This document shows, in pieces, positions 25,847 through 35,742 of a stretch of 64,000 nt of DNA. A program made the position numbers and the translations under genes. The stretch is from Lutibacter sp. A80. Lineage in GTDB: Bacteria > Bacteroidota > Bacteroidia > Flavobacteriales > Flavobacteriaceae. Position 1 is the stretch's first letter. Each line of letters begins with the position of its first letter. Under the pieces are notes generated by a model. The model did not search any database, was not told where the DNA came from, and worked only from the letters and a program-made list of their open reading frames with translations. The stretch spans positions 1,904,501 to 1,968,500 of the forward strand of contig NZ_CP092480.1 in assembly GCF_022429645.1 (NCBI RefSeq), in the 5' to 3' direction.

Positions 25847-26515
25847 TTATCCAATTTTTTTAAAACTGTATCCTTTTACCGAATAATATTCTAAAATTTT
25901 TGGCAATACATACTTTAGTTTTTCGCTAGCTTTAACACTATCATGAAAAACTATTATACTACCATTTGCCGTATTTTTAACAACATTATTTAAACAACGT
26001 TTAACTGAAATTTCAGTATCAAAATCTGCACTAATCACATCCCAAGCAATTATTTTATAGCCTTTATCTCTAATTTTTTTACTTTGTTTTAACGACATTT
26101 TACCATAAGGCGGACGAAACAGTTTTCTAGTTTCTAAACTAACACTAGAGGCTTCTGAAAATAAACCTGTATTATTATATATTGTTGAATCAGCTTTTTC
26201 GAAATTTTTAAAATACTCTTGTGTATTAGTTTTCCAACCATTAAGATGGTTGTGAGTATGATTTCCAATAGCATGTTTTTCCTTAATTATTTTCTGAAAA
26301 ATTTCCGGATGATTTTCAACATTTTTCCCAATACAAAAAAAAGTAGCTTTGGCTTTGTATTTTTTAAGTTGTTCTAAAGTCCATTCAGTAATTTCAGGTG
26401 TAGGACCATCATCAAAAGTTAAATAAATATTTTTTTCTTTAGCAGAAAAACTCCAAGACCATTTACTAAAAATAATTTTTAATAGACTTGGAGTTTTTAT
26501 AAAATAAGGTTTCAT
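25847..26515 (-). CDS. Polysaccharide deacetylase family protein (NodB homology domain)
   Basis: In this 222-residue protein the NodB motifs are in order: TFDDGPTPE (motif 1, catalytic Asp and metal Asp), HTHNH (motif 2 metal His pair), RPPYGKMS (motif 3) and WDVISADFD (motif 4). CE4 enzymes de-N-acetylate or de-O-acetylate chitin, peptidoglycan or similar polymers with a divalent metal. No clear signal peptide is visible, so location is uncertain. Confidence 0.88.
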   Translation of the reverse strand: MKPYFIKTPSLLKIIFSKWSWSFSAKEKNIYLTFDDGPTPEITEWTLEQLKKYKAKATFFCIGKNVENHPEIFQKIIKEKHAIGNHTHNHLNGWKTNTQEYFKNFEKADSTIYNNTGLFSEASSVSLETRKLFRPPYGKMSLKQSKKIRDKGYKIIAWDVISADFDTEISVKRCLNNVVKNTANGSIIVFHDSVKASEKLKYVLPKILEYYSVKGYSFKKIG

Positions 26516-26614
26516 GTGATTATTTTATTGTTTTTATTAGTCACATGCTATTCGCAATTTACCATTAGTTTGGTAATAAAATTTCGAATGCGTTCATTTC
26601 GTTTTAATAAATTA

Positions 26615-29600
26615 CTATTCTTGATCAGGCATTAAAAAATCAAAAAGTTGTAAATATTTAAAATACTCGTCTTTAATTTCCTGAGCATAGGCTTCATCAT
26701 CTAATCTAATTGATGATTTTACAATTTGATCGTACATTAAAAAATTACGCTCAATTTGATTAAAAACAATATCTATTTTTGATTCATCATACTGACTAAA
26801 GTAGACTAATTTTTCTTGCAAAACGTTTTTTAACTCGGAAGTTAATTTACGCGCTTTTTCTGTTTCCTCTAGAAAATAGTATAAATCTATATAAGAAATT
26901 AACATGCTATAATGCCCAAACTTATCTACAGGCATTTTTTCTAAAGAAGTATCTAAAATTTCCAATGCTTTTTCTGACTTCCCTTCACTTATTAATTCCC
27001 TTGCCAATCGTTCCATATTATTACGATAGGTTACAGAATTTTTACGTGTTTCTACGTCTAAATAAATATTATCATCAGTGATATTACGCCAATCCCAATT
27101 TTTAACATTCTCGTACATAATATCGGTATTAATTCTTCCCATTTCAAAGAAGTTACCATCGTTTTTAGTATATATTGGCACTAATTTATAAGTCATCCCA
27201 TCTAATTGCAGATAATCTTTCATCCAAATATATTCTTCATCGGCTTGTGCTCCTCCAGTAAAATAGATTGGTTTTTCCCAATTATTATTAGCTATAATAT
27301 CAAGCATTAAAATTCTATTTTTTGTAATAGCACTTCCAATTTCAATATCAATATAAGGAACAATTAAATCAGCATCTTTTTCAGCTACAATACCATTTTT
27401 AAGAACAGCTTCTTTATCAACTGGTATTCTAATTTTATTAGAAGGCAATACTTTCTCTGGAATTCCATCATCATCTAAGTCGTATTGTGTAATTTCTTTA
27501 TCGCTTTCAATCCATTTCATAAAGTAATCTATATCAACAACCGAATCTTTTAATTGTGGGAAAATTTCTTCAAAATAATAAGCCACGTCTAAAGTTCCCC
27601 ACTTGTATTTGTCGTGCGTTAATTGAGACGGAATTGGATCAGCTTCATACGTTTTACGTTTCATTTGATCTATATACCAATCCGTTTGAAATAAACTGGT
27701 ATTTATCAATTTCATATCTGTTCTATAATTTTCAACTTCTTGCATATACCAAAGTGGAAACGTATCGTTATCTCCAATTGTAAATAAAATTGCATTTTCA
27801 TCGCAAGAATCTAAACATGCTTTAGCGTTTAAGTGTGCTGTATATCTATTAGATCTATCGTGATCGTCCCAGTTTTGTGAAGCCATAAGTGTTGGTACAG
27901 CTAATAAACTAATAACAGAAACAGCTATTGCCACAGTATTTTGATTGGCATATTTTTTCAATTTTTCAAAAATAGCCAATACTCCAAAGCCAACCCAAAT
28001 TGCAAAAATATAGAACGAACCAACCACTGCGTAGTCTCGTTCTCTAGGCTCAAAAGGTTTTGGGTTTGTATAAAATATAATTGCTAAACCAGTAAATGCA
28101 AAAAACAATAGCAACACATAAAAATCGTTTTTATCTTTTTTAAGGTGAAAAAGAAGTCCTATAAAACCTAAAATAAATGGTAAGAAAAAGTAAGTATTTC
28201 TTCCTTTATTATTTTCAACATCTGAAGGTAAATTAGATTGTGGGCCTAAACGTAATTCATCAATAAATTTAATACCACTTAACCAATTTCCATTTTGTAA
28301 ATCTAAATTCCCTTGTACATCGTTTTGCTTACCAACAAAATTCCACATAAAATACCTTCCATACATATAACCAAATTGAAAATCGATCATATATTTAATA
28401 TTTTCAATAAAAGTTGGTCTTCTTTTACTGTTTTCAGGAATACCAGCAATGGATTTATAATTTTTAATTACAGATCCATCTGTACTCACCATTCTAGGTA
28501 TTATCCCTTTATGTCTATCACTGTAATTTGGCAAAGCATCTTTATAGTGATTAACAATAACATATTTACCTAGTTTTTCGTCTTTTTCGTATTTTGGTTT
28601 ATCATCTTTAGTAGGGTTACTACTATCTATCTCTCTATTAAATATTATAGAGTAATACGTATCGTAAAACACACTTGCATCTCCATATTGCTCTCTATCG
28701 TAATAGGCTAATAATTCACGTGCACTAGATGGATTGTTTTCGTTAATGGTAGTATTTGCATTGGCTCTTATTGGAAGCATTAACCAAGAAGAAAAACCAA
28801 TCATAATAAACAATATTGAAAGCAATATGGTATTTGCTTCAACCTTATTGTTTTTATGAGTATAAGTTAATCCTATATAAAATGCTACAATTAATAAAAT
28901 AGCGGCAATAATACTTCCTGAGTTAAAAGGCAATCCTATTGAGTTTACAAAAAACAACTCTAAAGCACTAAAATATTTTAATGTATATGGAAACAACATT
29001 TTAAAAACAAAAAGCAATACTAATATTGCTACTGCATTTGCAATTATAAATTGCTTAGCATTTAAATTTTTATACTTTTTATAAATGTAAAGAAATACAA
29101 TTGAAGGTATTACAAGTAATGATAAAATATGCACCCCAAATGACAACCCAACAACAAAACTGATTAATAGTAACCATTTATCTCCTCCTGGCTTACCTAT
29201 TTCTGCTTCCCAACGTAGCCCTAGCCAAAACAGTAAAGCCATTAAAAATGAAGACATTGCATATACTTCACCTTCAACAGCACTAAACCAAAAACTATCT
29301 GAAAAAGTATATGTTAAAGCACCTACAACAGCACTTCCTAAAACAGCAATTGCTGTGCTTTTAGTAATTTCAGTTGATTTTAGTACTAATTTTCTAGCTA
29401 AAATAGTAATCGTCCAAAACATAAATAAAATAGTAAATGCACTGGCTAATGCAGACATAAAGTTTACCATTTTAGCAATATGAGTAATATCTGTAGTGAA
29501 CATTGCAAAAAACGCACCTAACATTTGAAATAAAGGAGCTCCAGGTGGATGTCCAACTTCTAACTTTACAGATGTTGCAATATATTCACCGCAATCCCAA

Positions 29601-29704
29601 TAACTAACTGTTGGTTCTAATGTTAAAGTATAGGTAATTAAAGCAATTGCAAAAATTGCCCATCCAATAATGGTATTCCATTTAGAGAAATTGAGTGACT
29701 TCAT
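26615..29704 (-). CDS. DUF2723 / glycosyltransferase family 117 membrane protein
   Basis: In this 1029-residue protein the N-terminal half has about 12 membrane helices and the DUF2723 signature early in the chain: TLEPTVSYWDCGEYIATSV, then VGHPPGAPLFQM, which resembles the catalytic loop of GT-C mannosyltransferases. A large extracytoplasmic region follows, with TPR-like helices at the C-terminus (ALEILDTSLEKMP). The family is now called GT117 and is thought to glycosylate proteins or lipids with lipid-linked sugars. It stands alone; 99 bases separate it from the deacetylase. Confidence 0.88.
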   Translation of the reverse strand: MKSLNFSKWNTIIGWAIFAIALITYTLTLEPTVSYWDCGEYIATSVKLEVGHPPGAPLFQMLGAFFAMFTTDITHIAKMVNFMSALASAFTILFMFWTITILARKLVLKSTEITKSTAIAVLGSAVVGALTYTFSDSFWFSAVEGEVYAMSSFLMALLFWLGLRWEAEIGKPGGDKWLLLISFVVGLSFGVHILSLLVIPSIVFLYIYKKYKNLNAKQFIIANAVAILVLLFVFKMLFPYTLKYFSALELFFVNSIGLPFNSGSIIAAILLIVAFYIGLTYTHKNNKVEANTILLSILFIMIGFSSWLMLPIRANANTTINENNPSSARELLAYYDREQYGDASVFYDTYYSIIFNREIDSSNPTKDDKPKYEKDEKLGKYVIVNHYKDALPNYSDRHKGIIPRMVSTDGSVIKNYKSIAGIPENSKRRPTFIENIKYMIDFQFGYMYGRYFMWNFVGKQNDVQGNLDLQNGNWLSGIKFIDELRLGPQSNLPSDVENNKGRNTYFFLPFILGFIGLLFHLKKDKNDFYVLLLFFAFTGLAIIFYTNPKPFEPRERDYAVVGSFYIFAIWVGFGVLAIFEKLKKYANQNTVAIAVSVISLLAVPTLMASQNWDDHDRSNRYTAHLNAKACLDSCDENAILFTIGDNDTFPLWYMQEVENYRTDMKLINTSLFQTDWYIDQMKRKTYEADPIPSQLTHDKYKWGTLDVAYYFEEIFPQLKDSVVDIDYFMKWIESDKEITQYDLDDDGIPEKVLPSNKIRIPVDKEAVLKNGIVAEKDADLIVPYIDIEIGSAITKNRILMLDIIANNNWEKPIYFTGGAQADEEYIWMKDYLQLDGMTYKLVPIYTKNDGNFFEMGRINTDIMYENVKNWDWRNITDDNIYLDVETRKNSVTYRNNMERLARELISEGKSEKALEILDTSLEKMPVDKFGHYSMLISYIDLYYFLEETEKARKLTSELKNVLQEKLVYFSQYDESKIDIVFNQIERNFLMYDQIVKSSIRLDDEAYAQEIKDEYFKYLQLFDFLMPDQE

Positions 29705-29835
29705 AAGTTAAATTTAGTACTTCGCGAATTTAGTAAAATTAAACTAAATTCTTTAAATTAAGTTTTGTTTGAAAAGTTAATAAAGTGCTAAAATAGAGCT
29801 CTAAAAAAAATTATTCAAAAAAAACATAAATTTTA

Positions 29836-29866
29836 TTTGCAAAATAGAAACTTTCCCTTAAATTTG
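29836..29866 (+). promoter_or_regulatory. Promoter of tRNA-Gln
   Basis: TTTG (29836-29839), 19 bases, then TAAATTTG (29859-29866) is a full match to the flavobacterial sigma-A consensus. The tRNA begins 11 bases later. Confidence 0.8.
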
Positions 29867-29877
29867 CATCCGCAAAA

Positions 29878-29948
29878 TGACCTATGGTGTAATGGTAGCA
29901 CTCCGGTTTTTGGTATCGTCAGTCAAGGTTCGAGTCCTTGTAGGTCAA
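29878..29948 (+). tRNA. tRNA-Gln, anticodon TTG
   Basis: The acceptor arms TGACCTA (29878-29884) and TAGGTCA (29941-29947) pair fully. The D-arm has GTGT/GCAC around a GG loop. The T-arm is CAAGG-TTCGAGT-CCTTG. The anticodon loop TTTTGGT gives TTG at positions 34-36, for CAA codons. The anticodon stem is weak, with one mismatch at its base and one G-T pair by my alignment. CCA is not encoded (the 3' end is A then CA). Confidence 0.92.
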
Positions 29949-29958
29949 CATTTAGCTA

Positions 29959-29995
29959 ATGCAATCACTTTATAATTAAGTGATTGCATTTTTTT
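29959..29995 (+). terminator. Intrinsic terminator of tRNA-Gln
   Basis: ATGCAATCACTT (29959-29970) and AAGTGATTGCAT (29978-29989) form a perfect 12-bp stem followed by seven T, 11 bases after the tRNA. Confidence 0.92.
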
Positions 29996-30131
29996 ATGCA
30001 AAAAATGTATCGCTTTTTGTAAAATCAAGGAATCAAGAATATGAATAACTTAAAGAACACTTGTTGTGTTTCAACAAAACTTACAACTTATTTATATTTA
30101 AAAAAGTTATTTTATTACAACCACTTCTAAC

Positions 30132-30170
30132 AAAAAAAATAAGCACACCTCTTTTAGAAGTGCACTTATT
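30132..30170 (-). terminator. Intrinsic terminator of the transporter-kinase pair
   Basis: AATAAG/CTTATT (30138-30143, 30165-30170) enclose a second stem with internal mismatches. On the minus strand eight T follow (30139-30132). It lies 57 bases after the transporter stop. Confidence 0.7.
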
Positions 30171-30226
30171 AATATTTTTATTAAGTAAAATAAAGTTTCT
30201 ATTTTAGAAAACCTATAAAACTCAAG

Positions 30227-31414
30227 CTATTTTTTTGAAGCTACTACTGCTGAAAACAATATGTATATTAAACAAGCTAATGGCACTAAAAAGCCTAATA
30301 AAACACTTGTTGAATCTGCTACATATCCCATTATTGGAGGTACAAAAGCACCACCTACAATAGCAGTTACCATTAAACCACTTAGCTCATTTGCGCGTTC
30401 TGGTAATTTATCTACTGTGATTGAGAAAACTAAAGGGAAAATATTTGCAAATCCTAAACCTACTAAAATAATTCCTGTATATGCTAATACTGTGTTTCCA
30501 AATATTAATAAAAACACACCTATTATTGATAAAATTACTGTTACAAATAAAAACTTAATTGGTTTTATTTTTGTTAGAATTGCAGCTCCTGAAAATCTAC
30601 CAATTAATATTGGTAGGAAAAATAAAGCCCAACTTAACCATAAACTAAAACCTTCTATTCCAAACTCTTCTTTCAATAAAATTGGAATTCCTGAACTCAT
30701 TGAAACTTCGGCTCCTACATATACAAATATTGCCATCACCATCATTAAAACATATTTGTTCTTTAAAAGTGATAAACAACTAACTAAAGAGGCTGGTGTT
30801 TCGTCTTCGTGTTTTACTTCTTCAATTTTTAATTTGCTTGTCCAAGCAAATGTAATTAAAATTAGTACCGAATAAATTGGAAATAACAAAGTCCAGTCCA
30901 TTCCTGCCATTACAGCAAAAGGAGGTAATAAAAAACCTAACGAAGAACCGATAGCTTTTATTGATTGCCCTAAAGACAAATTACTAGAAAACATTCCTGG
31001 TGCTGATACATCTCGCATTATTGGATTTCCTGAAACTTGTAAAACGGTTGCTCCTGCTCCTAACAATAATATAGATCCTAAAATTACATAAAATTTAGAT
31101 TGTAAATCTACTGCTGCAACCTCTATTATTGGCCCGTACATTCCAGATAAAATAGGCATTAAAAGTCCTATAAAAGCAATTGCTAAACCTATTAATAACA
31201 CTTTTTTCTTTCCTTTTCTATCTTGGTATATTCCCATGGGAATAGATAATATTCCAAACATTAAAAACCCACTAAAAGGCAATAAGGTTGCTAAAAAATT
31301 TGTTAGCTCAAAAGTTTCTTTTGCTAAACTTACCATTGGCCCAACAACATCTCCAAAACCCATACATAAAAAGGCTAAAAATATTGGTAACGTATTTACT
31401 TTTTTATTACTCAT
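30227..31414 (-). CDS. MFS transporter, probable sugar porter
   Basis: This 395-residue protein has about 12 membrane helices. It carries the MFS loop 2-3 motif (YQDRKGKKKVLL) and resembles FucP/NagP-type sugar:H+ symporters found widely in Bacteroidota. The ROK kinase gene ends 9 bases upstream, so a sugar imported unmodified here is probably phosphorylated by that kinase. The sugar is not deducible. Confidence 0.83.
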   Translation of the reverse strand: MSNKKVNTLPIFLAFLCMGFGDVVGPMVSLAKETFELTNFLATLLPFSGFLMFGILSIPMGIYQDRKGKKKVLLIGLAIAFIGLLMPILSGMYGPIIEVAAVDLQSKFYVILGSILLLGAGATVLQVSGNPIMRDVSAPGMFSSNLSLGQSIKAIGSSLGFLLPPFAVMAGMDWTLLFPIYSVLILITFAWTSKLKIEEVKHEDETPASLVSCLSLLKNKYVLMMVMAIFVYVGAEVSMSSGIPILLKEEFGIEGFSLWLSWALFFLPILIGRFSGAAILTKIKPIKFLFVTVILSIIGVFLLIFGNTVLAYTGIILVGLGFANIFPLVFSITVDKLPERANELSGLMVTAIVGGAFVPPIMGYVADSTSVLLGFLVPLACLIYILFSAVVASKK

Positions 31415-31423
31415 AATCGTTTT

Positions 31424-32326
31424 TTATTTAAATAAGGTTACTGCACCTAACATAGCTGCACTTTCTTTTAAAACTGATACTTTAAATGGAATCTGAACTC
31501 CTTTTTCTTTTAATTCTGAATATAAACTTGGTTTAAACAACTCAAAAGCTTCTGCTATATTTCCTCCCATAACAACTACATCTGCACTAAAATTTATTAG
31601 ATGCTCTGCTAAACAATCAGCTAAATTTTTACCAAAATTATTAAATAATGAAATTGCTTCTTGATTTCCTGACGTTGCTAATTCAGCAATTCGTTTAACT
31701 CCTGTAACCTCTTCTTTAGAGAGCTCATTAAAACTGTTTACAAACCATCTTGTAGAAAAATAATCATCTGCAATTCCTTCTTTAAAAGGCTTATCCCATA
31801 AATATCCATTTTCTGGAACTGTAGTTCCCTCTTCAATGGCTTCACCTTCACTAATAAATGATGATCCAAATCCTGTGCCTAAGGTAATAGCAACCATTTT
31901 ATTGTTCCCTTTACCGCTTCCGTACCAAAAACATCCCAATGAAAAAGCTGTAGCATCATTTACAAATCTAATTTGATCTTGTGGCAATGCCAAACTCTCA
32001 GACAGCGCTTCTTTTACATTAACATTTATTAAATCCACAAATTTTTGATTTGAATTATCGAACAAACCAATCCCTTTTTCGTAATCAAAAGGACCAGGAA
32101 TAGCTAATCCTACTCCTAAAAATTCTGAATTGTCAGGTAAATTTTCTTTACACATTGCTATTGCTTTTGTCCAAGCAGCAATTAAAACTTCTTTTGATTC
32201 TGAATTTTCAACTTTAATATTAATTAATGAGTTTTCTAAAACAACACCTGTGTCTACGCCAATAATTGCACAACTTATATGGCTCCCTCCTATATCGCAA
32301 CCGATACTATATCTATTTTTATTCAT
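31424..32326 (-). CDS. ROK-family sugar kinase
   Basis: This 300-residue protein has the ATP-phosphate motif DIGGSHISCAIIG at the N-terminus, the sugar-binding and catalytic segment (FVNDATAFSLG, with Asn-Asp for the catalytic Asp), and TLGTGFGSSFI. The Cys-rich zinc motif CxCGxxGCxE, usual in ROK kinases, is absent; the corresponding region reads ENGYLWDKPFKEG. Likely role: phosphorylation of a hexose or amino sugar taken up by the adjacent transporter. Confidence 0.85.
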   Translation of the reverse strand: MNKNRYSIGCDIGGSHISCAIIGVDTGVVLENSLINIKVENSESKEVLIAAWTKAIAMCKENLPDNSEFLGVGLAIPGPFDYEKGIGLFDNSNQKFVDLINVNVKEALSESLALPQDQIRFVNDATAFSLGCFWYGSGKGNNKMVAITLGTGFGSSFISEGEAIEEGTTVPENGYLWDKPFKEGIADDYFSTRWFVNSFNELSKEEVTGVKRIAELATSGNQEAISLFNNFGKNLADCLAEHLINFSADVVVMGGNIAEAFELFKPSLYSELKEKGVQIPFKVSVLKESAAMLGAVTLFK

Positions 32327-32667
32327 CTTTATTGGTTAACATATTATACAGTAAAGCTATTTAATTTTCATGCTATATTTAAAAAATTTCGATAAACAAC
32401 CTAATTGAAATTATAAACGGAAGTTATTCTCAATTTGCTTAATACTTTACTTAATTAACTTTCAGCTATTTTATTATTTCATCATAAAAATTACTTAAAA
32501 CAATCTCTCTAGAAATGTAAATTGTTTAAACTTATGTTAGTTAGTTATTTTATAAATTAAATTTAATGAAATTATTCTGTGTCAAAAACTTTTTTCTTAA
32601 ATCTTCAAGATCTTCTCCTTTAAAATTTTCATATTTTTACAATTCATATAATTAATTTATAAAAAAG
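32327..32667. other. Intergenic region between ROK kinase and tag (divergent)
   Basis: No ORF of interest was found in these 341 AT-rich bases. Promoters for both divergent genes must lie here, but I found no full TAnnTTTG match for either. No strong hairpin was seen. Confidence 0.5.
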
Positions 32668-33246
32668 TTGAAAAATAATAGATGTGATTGGTGCGGAAAC
32701 GACCCTCTTTATATTGAATACCACGACAAGGAATGGGGGACTCCTATTTTTGATGATGCTGAATTATTTGAGTTTTTAATTTTAGAAACTTTTCAGGCAG
32801 GATTAAGTTGGATTACTATTCTTAAAAAACGAGAAAACTTTAGAGAAGCTTTTGATAATTTTAATTATAAAAAAATAGCAAATTATAATGAAATTAAATT
32901 TCAAGAACTTCTTAAAAATAAAGGAATAATTAGAAATAAATTAAAAATAAAAGCAACTATTTCTAACGCTATTTCTTTTATTGAAATTCAGAAAGAATTT
33001 GGTTCTTTTTCTAATTATATATGGAAATTTACCAACGGAAAGCCTTTAAACAACGAATACAAAACATTAAGTGAAGTTCCTGCTAACACAGCTCTATCCG
33101 ATACTATTTCTAAAGATTTAAAAAAACGCGGATTTAAATTTGTCGGTTCTACGGTAATTTACGCTTATATGCAAGCCACTGGCATGGTAAACGACCACCT
33201 TACAACGTGTTTTAGATATCAAGAAATTAACAAACTAAATTTTTAA
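32668..33246 (+). CDS. tag: DNA-3-methyladenine glycosylase I
   Basis: In this 192-residue protein the family zinc ligands are present: Cys 6 and His 19 at the N-terminus (RCDWCG, EYHDKEWG) and His and Cys in NDHLTTC near the C-terminus. The helix-hairpin-helix fold removes 3-methyladenine from alkylated DNA. The start is TTG at 32668; it places the first zinc Cys at the usual distance, and no ATG lies before it. Confidence 0.93.
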   Translation: MKNNRCDWCGNDPLYIEYHDKEWGTPIFDDAELFEFLILETFQAGLSWITILKKRENFREAFDNFNYKKIANYNEIKFQELLKNKGIIRNKLKIKATISNAISFIEIQKEFGSFSNYIWKFTNGKPLNNEYKTLSEVPANTALSDTISKDLKKRGFKFVGSTVIYAYMQATGMVNDHLTTCFRYQEINKLNF

Positions 33247-33259
33247 AACATCAAATAAC

Positions 33260-34627
33260 CTATAATTTAAAATGCATTAGAAACTTAATAAGTTTCAGTT
33301 TTAAATTTGTTAGTGGATGGTATTTCAAATTAGGTTCAAACCAAGTGCTTTTTCTTAAAATGGATTTATAATGTGAAAATGTTTTAAAACCGTATTCTCC
33401 ATGGTACGAGCCTATACCACTGTTTCCGACACCTCCAAAAGGTAAATTTTCATTCGTTATTTGCATAATGGCATCATTAATTGCTCCCGAACCAAATGAT
33501 ACTTCTTTTTCAATTTTTTTTATGAAAGTATTATTATTTGAAAAAATATAACACGCTAAAGGCTTGGGTTTTAATTTTATTTGAGTTATTATTTCATCAA
33601 TATTTTTATAGCTTATTATAGGTAGAATTGGGCCAAATATTTCATCAGCCATAATTTCATCATTAAAATTAATATCGGTTAAAATAGTTGGATCAATAGT
33701 ATTTTCTTCAAGCTTATAAGTCCCTCCAAAATAAATTTTTTCTGTATCAATTAATGAAACCAAACGTTTCATGTTTTTTCGATCAATTATTTGAACATAA
33801 TTGTTGTTTTCAATTTTAAAATTAGATGCTTTAATTTCTAACGTTAGTTGTTTTAAAAACTCAGTTTTAATTGACTCATGAACACACACATAATCTGGAG
33901 CAATACAGGTTTGACCTGCATTTAAAAATTTTGCCCAAACCAACCTTTTAACACCTACTTTTATATTAAATTTTTCATCAATAATTGCAGGACTTTTCCC
34001 TCCGAGTTCTAAAGTAACAGGTGTTAAATTTTTTGCAGCTGCTTTATAAATTATTTTTCCTACTGCAGTACTTCCTGTAAAAAATATTTTATCATATTTT
34101 TCATTTAGTAACTGAGTAGTTTCTAAAACTCCACCTTCAATAACTTTAAAAAATGCTGGATCAAAGGCTTCATTTAAAATTTTTGCTAATAAAGAACTTG
34201 TTTCTATTGCAATTTCACTAGGTTTTAAAATTACAGTGTTTCCGGCTGAAATTGCAGCAATTGCGGGAGATAATGATAATTGATAAGGATAATTCCAGGC
34301 TCCAATAATTAATGTAACACCCAATGGTTCTGGAATGATATAACTTTTCCCAGGAAAATTTAAAAAATTTGTTGACACCCTTTTAGTACGTGCCCACTTA
34401 TGTAATTTTTTACATGTTAACTGAATTTCACTATAAATTATACCTAATTCTGTTGTATAAGTATCGAATTCAGATTTTTTAAAATCTTTAAATATGGCCT
34501 CATTTAAAAGTTGCTCATTTTCCTTTAAAAGCTGCTCTAACTTTTTAAGCTGTTGAATTCTAAATGAAATACTTTTAGTAACATTTGTTTGAAAATATTT
34601 TTTTTGAGCAGTTACAATTTCGTTCAT
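33260..34627 (-). CDS. Class 3-type aldehyde dehydrogenase
   Basis: This 455-residue protein has VTLIIGAWNYPYQLSLSP, catalytic Glu in TLELGGKSP and catalytic Cys in NAGQTCIAPDY. Its short length without the N-terminal extension of other ALDHs and its C-terminal SHYKSILRKS match the class 3 / fatty-aldehyde group (CalB-like). It probably oxidises medium- or long-chain aldehydes to acids with NAD(P). It lies 18 bases after the SRPBCC protein, in the same direction. Confidence 0.88.
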   Translation of the reverse strand: MNEIVTAQKKYFQTNVTKSISFRIQQLKKLEQLLKENEQLLNEAIFKDFKKSEFDTYTTELGIIYSEIQLTCKKLHKWARTKRVSTNFLNFPGKSYIIPEPLGVTLIIGAWNYPYQLSLSPAIAAISAGNTVILKPSEIAIETSSLLAKILNEAFDPAFFKVIEGGVLETTQLLNEKYDKIFFTGSTAVGKIIYKAAAKNLTPVTLELGGKSPAIIDEKFNIKVGVKRLVWAKFLNAGQTCIAPDYVCVHESIKTEFLKQLTLEIKASNFKIENNNYVQIIDRKNMKRLVSLIDTEKIYFGGTYKLEENTIDPTILTDINFNDEIMADEIFGPILPIISYKNIDEIITQIKLKPKPLACYIFSNNNTFIKKIEKEVSFGSGAINDAIMQITNENLPFGGVGNSGIGSYHGEYGFKTFSHYKSILRKSTWFEPNLKYHPLTNLKLKLIKFLMHFKL

Positions 34628-34645
34628 TTAAAACAATTTAAACTA

Positions 34646-35656
34646 TTAATTTATAGGAATATAGATTTCAGTAACCCATTTTGCAGGGTTTGGATTATCT
34701 GTTGGACGTACGGTATATACCTCGAAAGGTTCACTAGTATCTAAAGTTGTAAAACCTTGTTCTGTTAATTCTTTATATGCAGCTTCCCAAGCTTTATGAG
34801 AATATTGATAGCTTCCATAAAAAATGGTTTTAAAAGTTTTTTGTGGCTTTAAAAATCCAGTTAAAACATTGCCTGTAGTTACAATTCTTTCCTTAACAGG
34901 AACCGCTGTTGAAAACATAGTTGTATTATTTGTTTCATCCCAATTATGAGTTAATAAAAACGGTTTTCCAGCAGGATCTATAGTATTTTCTGCCATATAA
35001 TCTATAACTGTTTTAAACATCTCTTTCATATTTTTATCAGCATCATCAATTTTACAAGAAGTTGATTGGTATAAATAAAACCCACCTCCATAGTCTACCT
35101 CTCCAATAATTTTAAAAGAGTGTTTATCCATTTCTGTTAATAAATGTTGTTCTAATAACTCAAGCCCACGATCATACATTGGTTTCAGGTTTTTTTCGAT
35201 ACCTCCTTGTGTTAACCAATATGCTTTTTCGCTAAAAGAACTTTCTCCTCGCATTCCCCAGGTTACTTTATTTCCAGTTGCTGTTTCTGTTATATCCCAA
35301 TAAACTTCAGGTTTAGTTCCTGTTCCAAAATCTATTTCTTGAATTAATTGTTTGTTGGGTACCAATGAGATTGTTTTCATAGCACCAGTTCCTTCTTTTC
35401 CAGTCCACGAATAAGAAGCTCCAACACCTACTGTTACCTCTGGATAACTAGCTACAATAGTAGAATCTATTTCATACCAAGGTCCCCAATATTGCCAGTT
35501 TTTAAAATCGTTAATATTTTCAAAAATTAGAGAAGCATGCACTTTCATAATTTTTGAACTTTTAATATCATAATTACCTGGTAAGGTTGCAATATAAATT
35601 GCAGTACCAATTATTAATATTAATAAAAAAAACAGTAGATATTTAAAAAACTTCAT
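34646..35656 (-). CDS. SRPBCC-family protein with C-terminal GyrI-like effector-binding domain
   Basis: This 336-residue protein begins with a membrane anchor (about 4-25, YLLFFLLILIIGTAIYIATL). An SRPBCC polyketide-cyclase-like domain follows (NWQYWGPWYEIDST, VGVGASYSWTGKEGTGAM). From about residue 180 a GyrI-like / AraC effector-binding fold follows (YQSTSCKIDDADKNM, AWEAAYKELTEQG, EVYTVRPTDNPNPAKWVTEIYIPI). Both folds bind hydrophobic small molecules. Its function is unknown. Confidence 0.8.
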   Translation of the reverse strand: MKFFKYLLFFLLILIIGTAIYIATLPGNYDIKSSKIMKVHASLIFENINDFKNWQYWGPWYEIDSTIVASYPEVTVGVGASYSWTGKEGTGAMKTISLVPNKQLIQEIDFGTGTKPEVYWDITETATGNKVTWGMRGESSFSEKAYWLTQGGIEKNLKPMYDRGLELLEQHLLTEMDKHSFKIIGEVDYGGGFYLYQSTSCKIDDADKNMKEMFKTVIDYMAENTIDPAGKPFLLTHNWDETNNTTMFSTAVPVKERIVTTGNVLTGFLKPQKTFKTIFYGSYQYSHKAWEAAYKELTEQGFTTLDTSEPFEVYTVRPTDNPNPAKWVTEIYIPIN

Positions 35657-35742
35657 AACAATAAAATTTATATTAATTTAATGCTAAATTACTAAATAAT
35701 GCGATTTTAATTCAACTTTACATGAATTAAACTTTTGAGATT

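Noticed and set aside
30261-30875. 204-codon ORF opposite the MFS transporter
   Set aside because: It is a shadow of the transporter: no start context, no motifs, and many Thr, Lys, Ile and Pro as expected from reverse reading of membrane helices.
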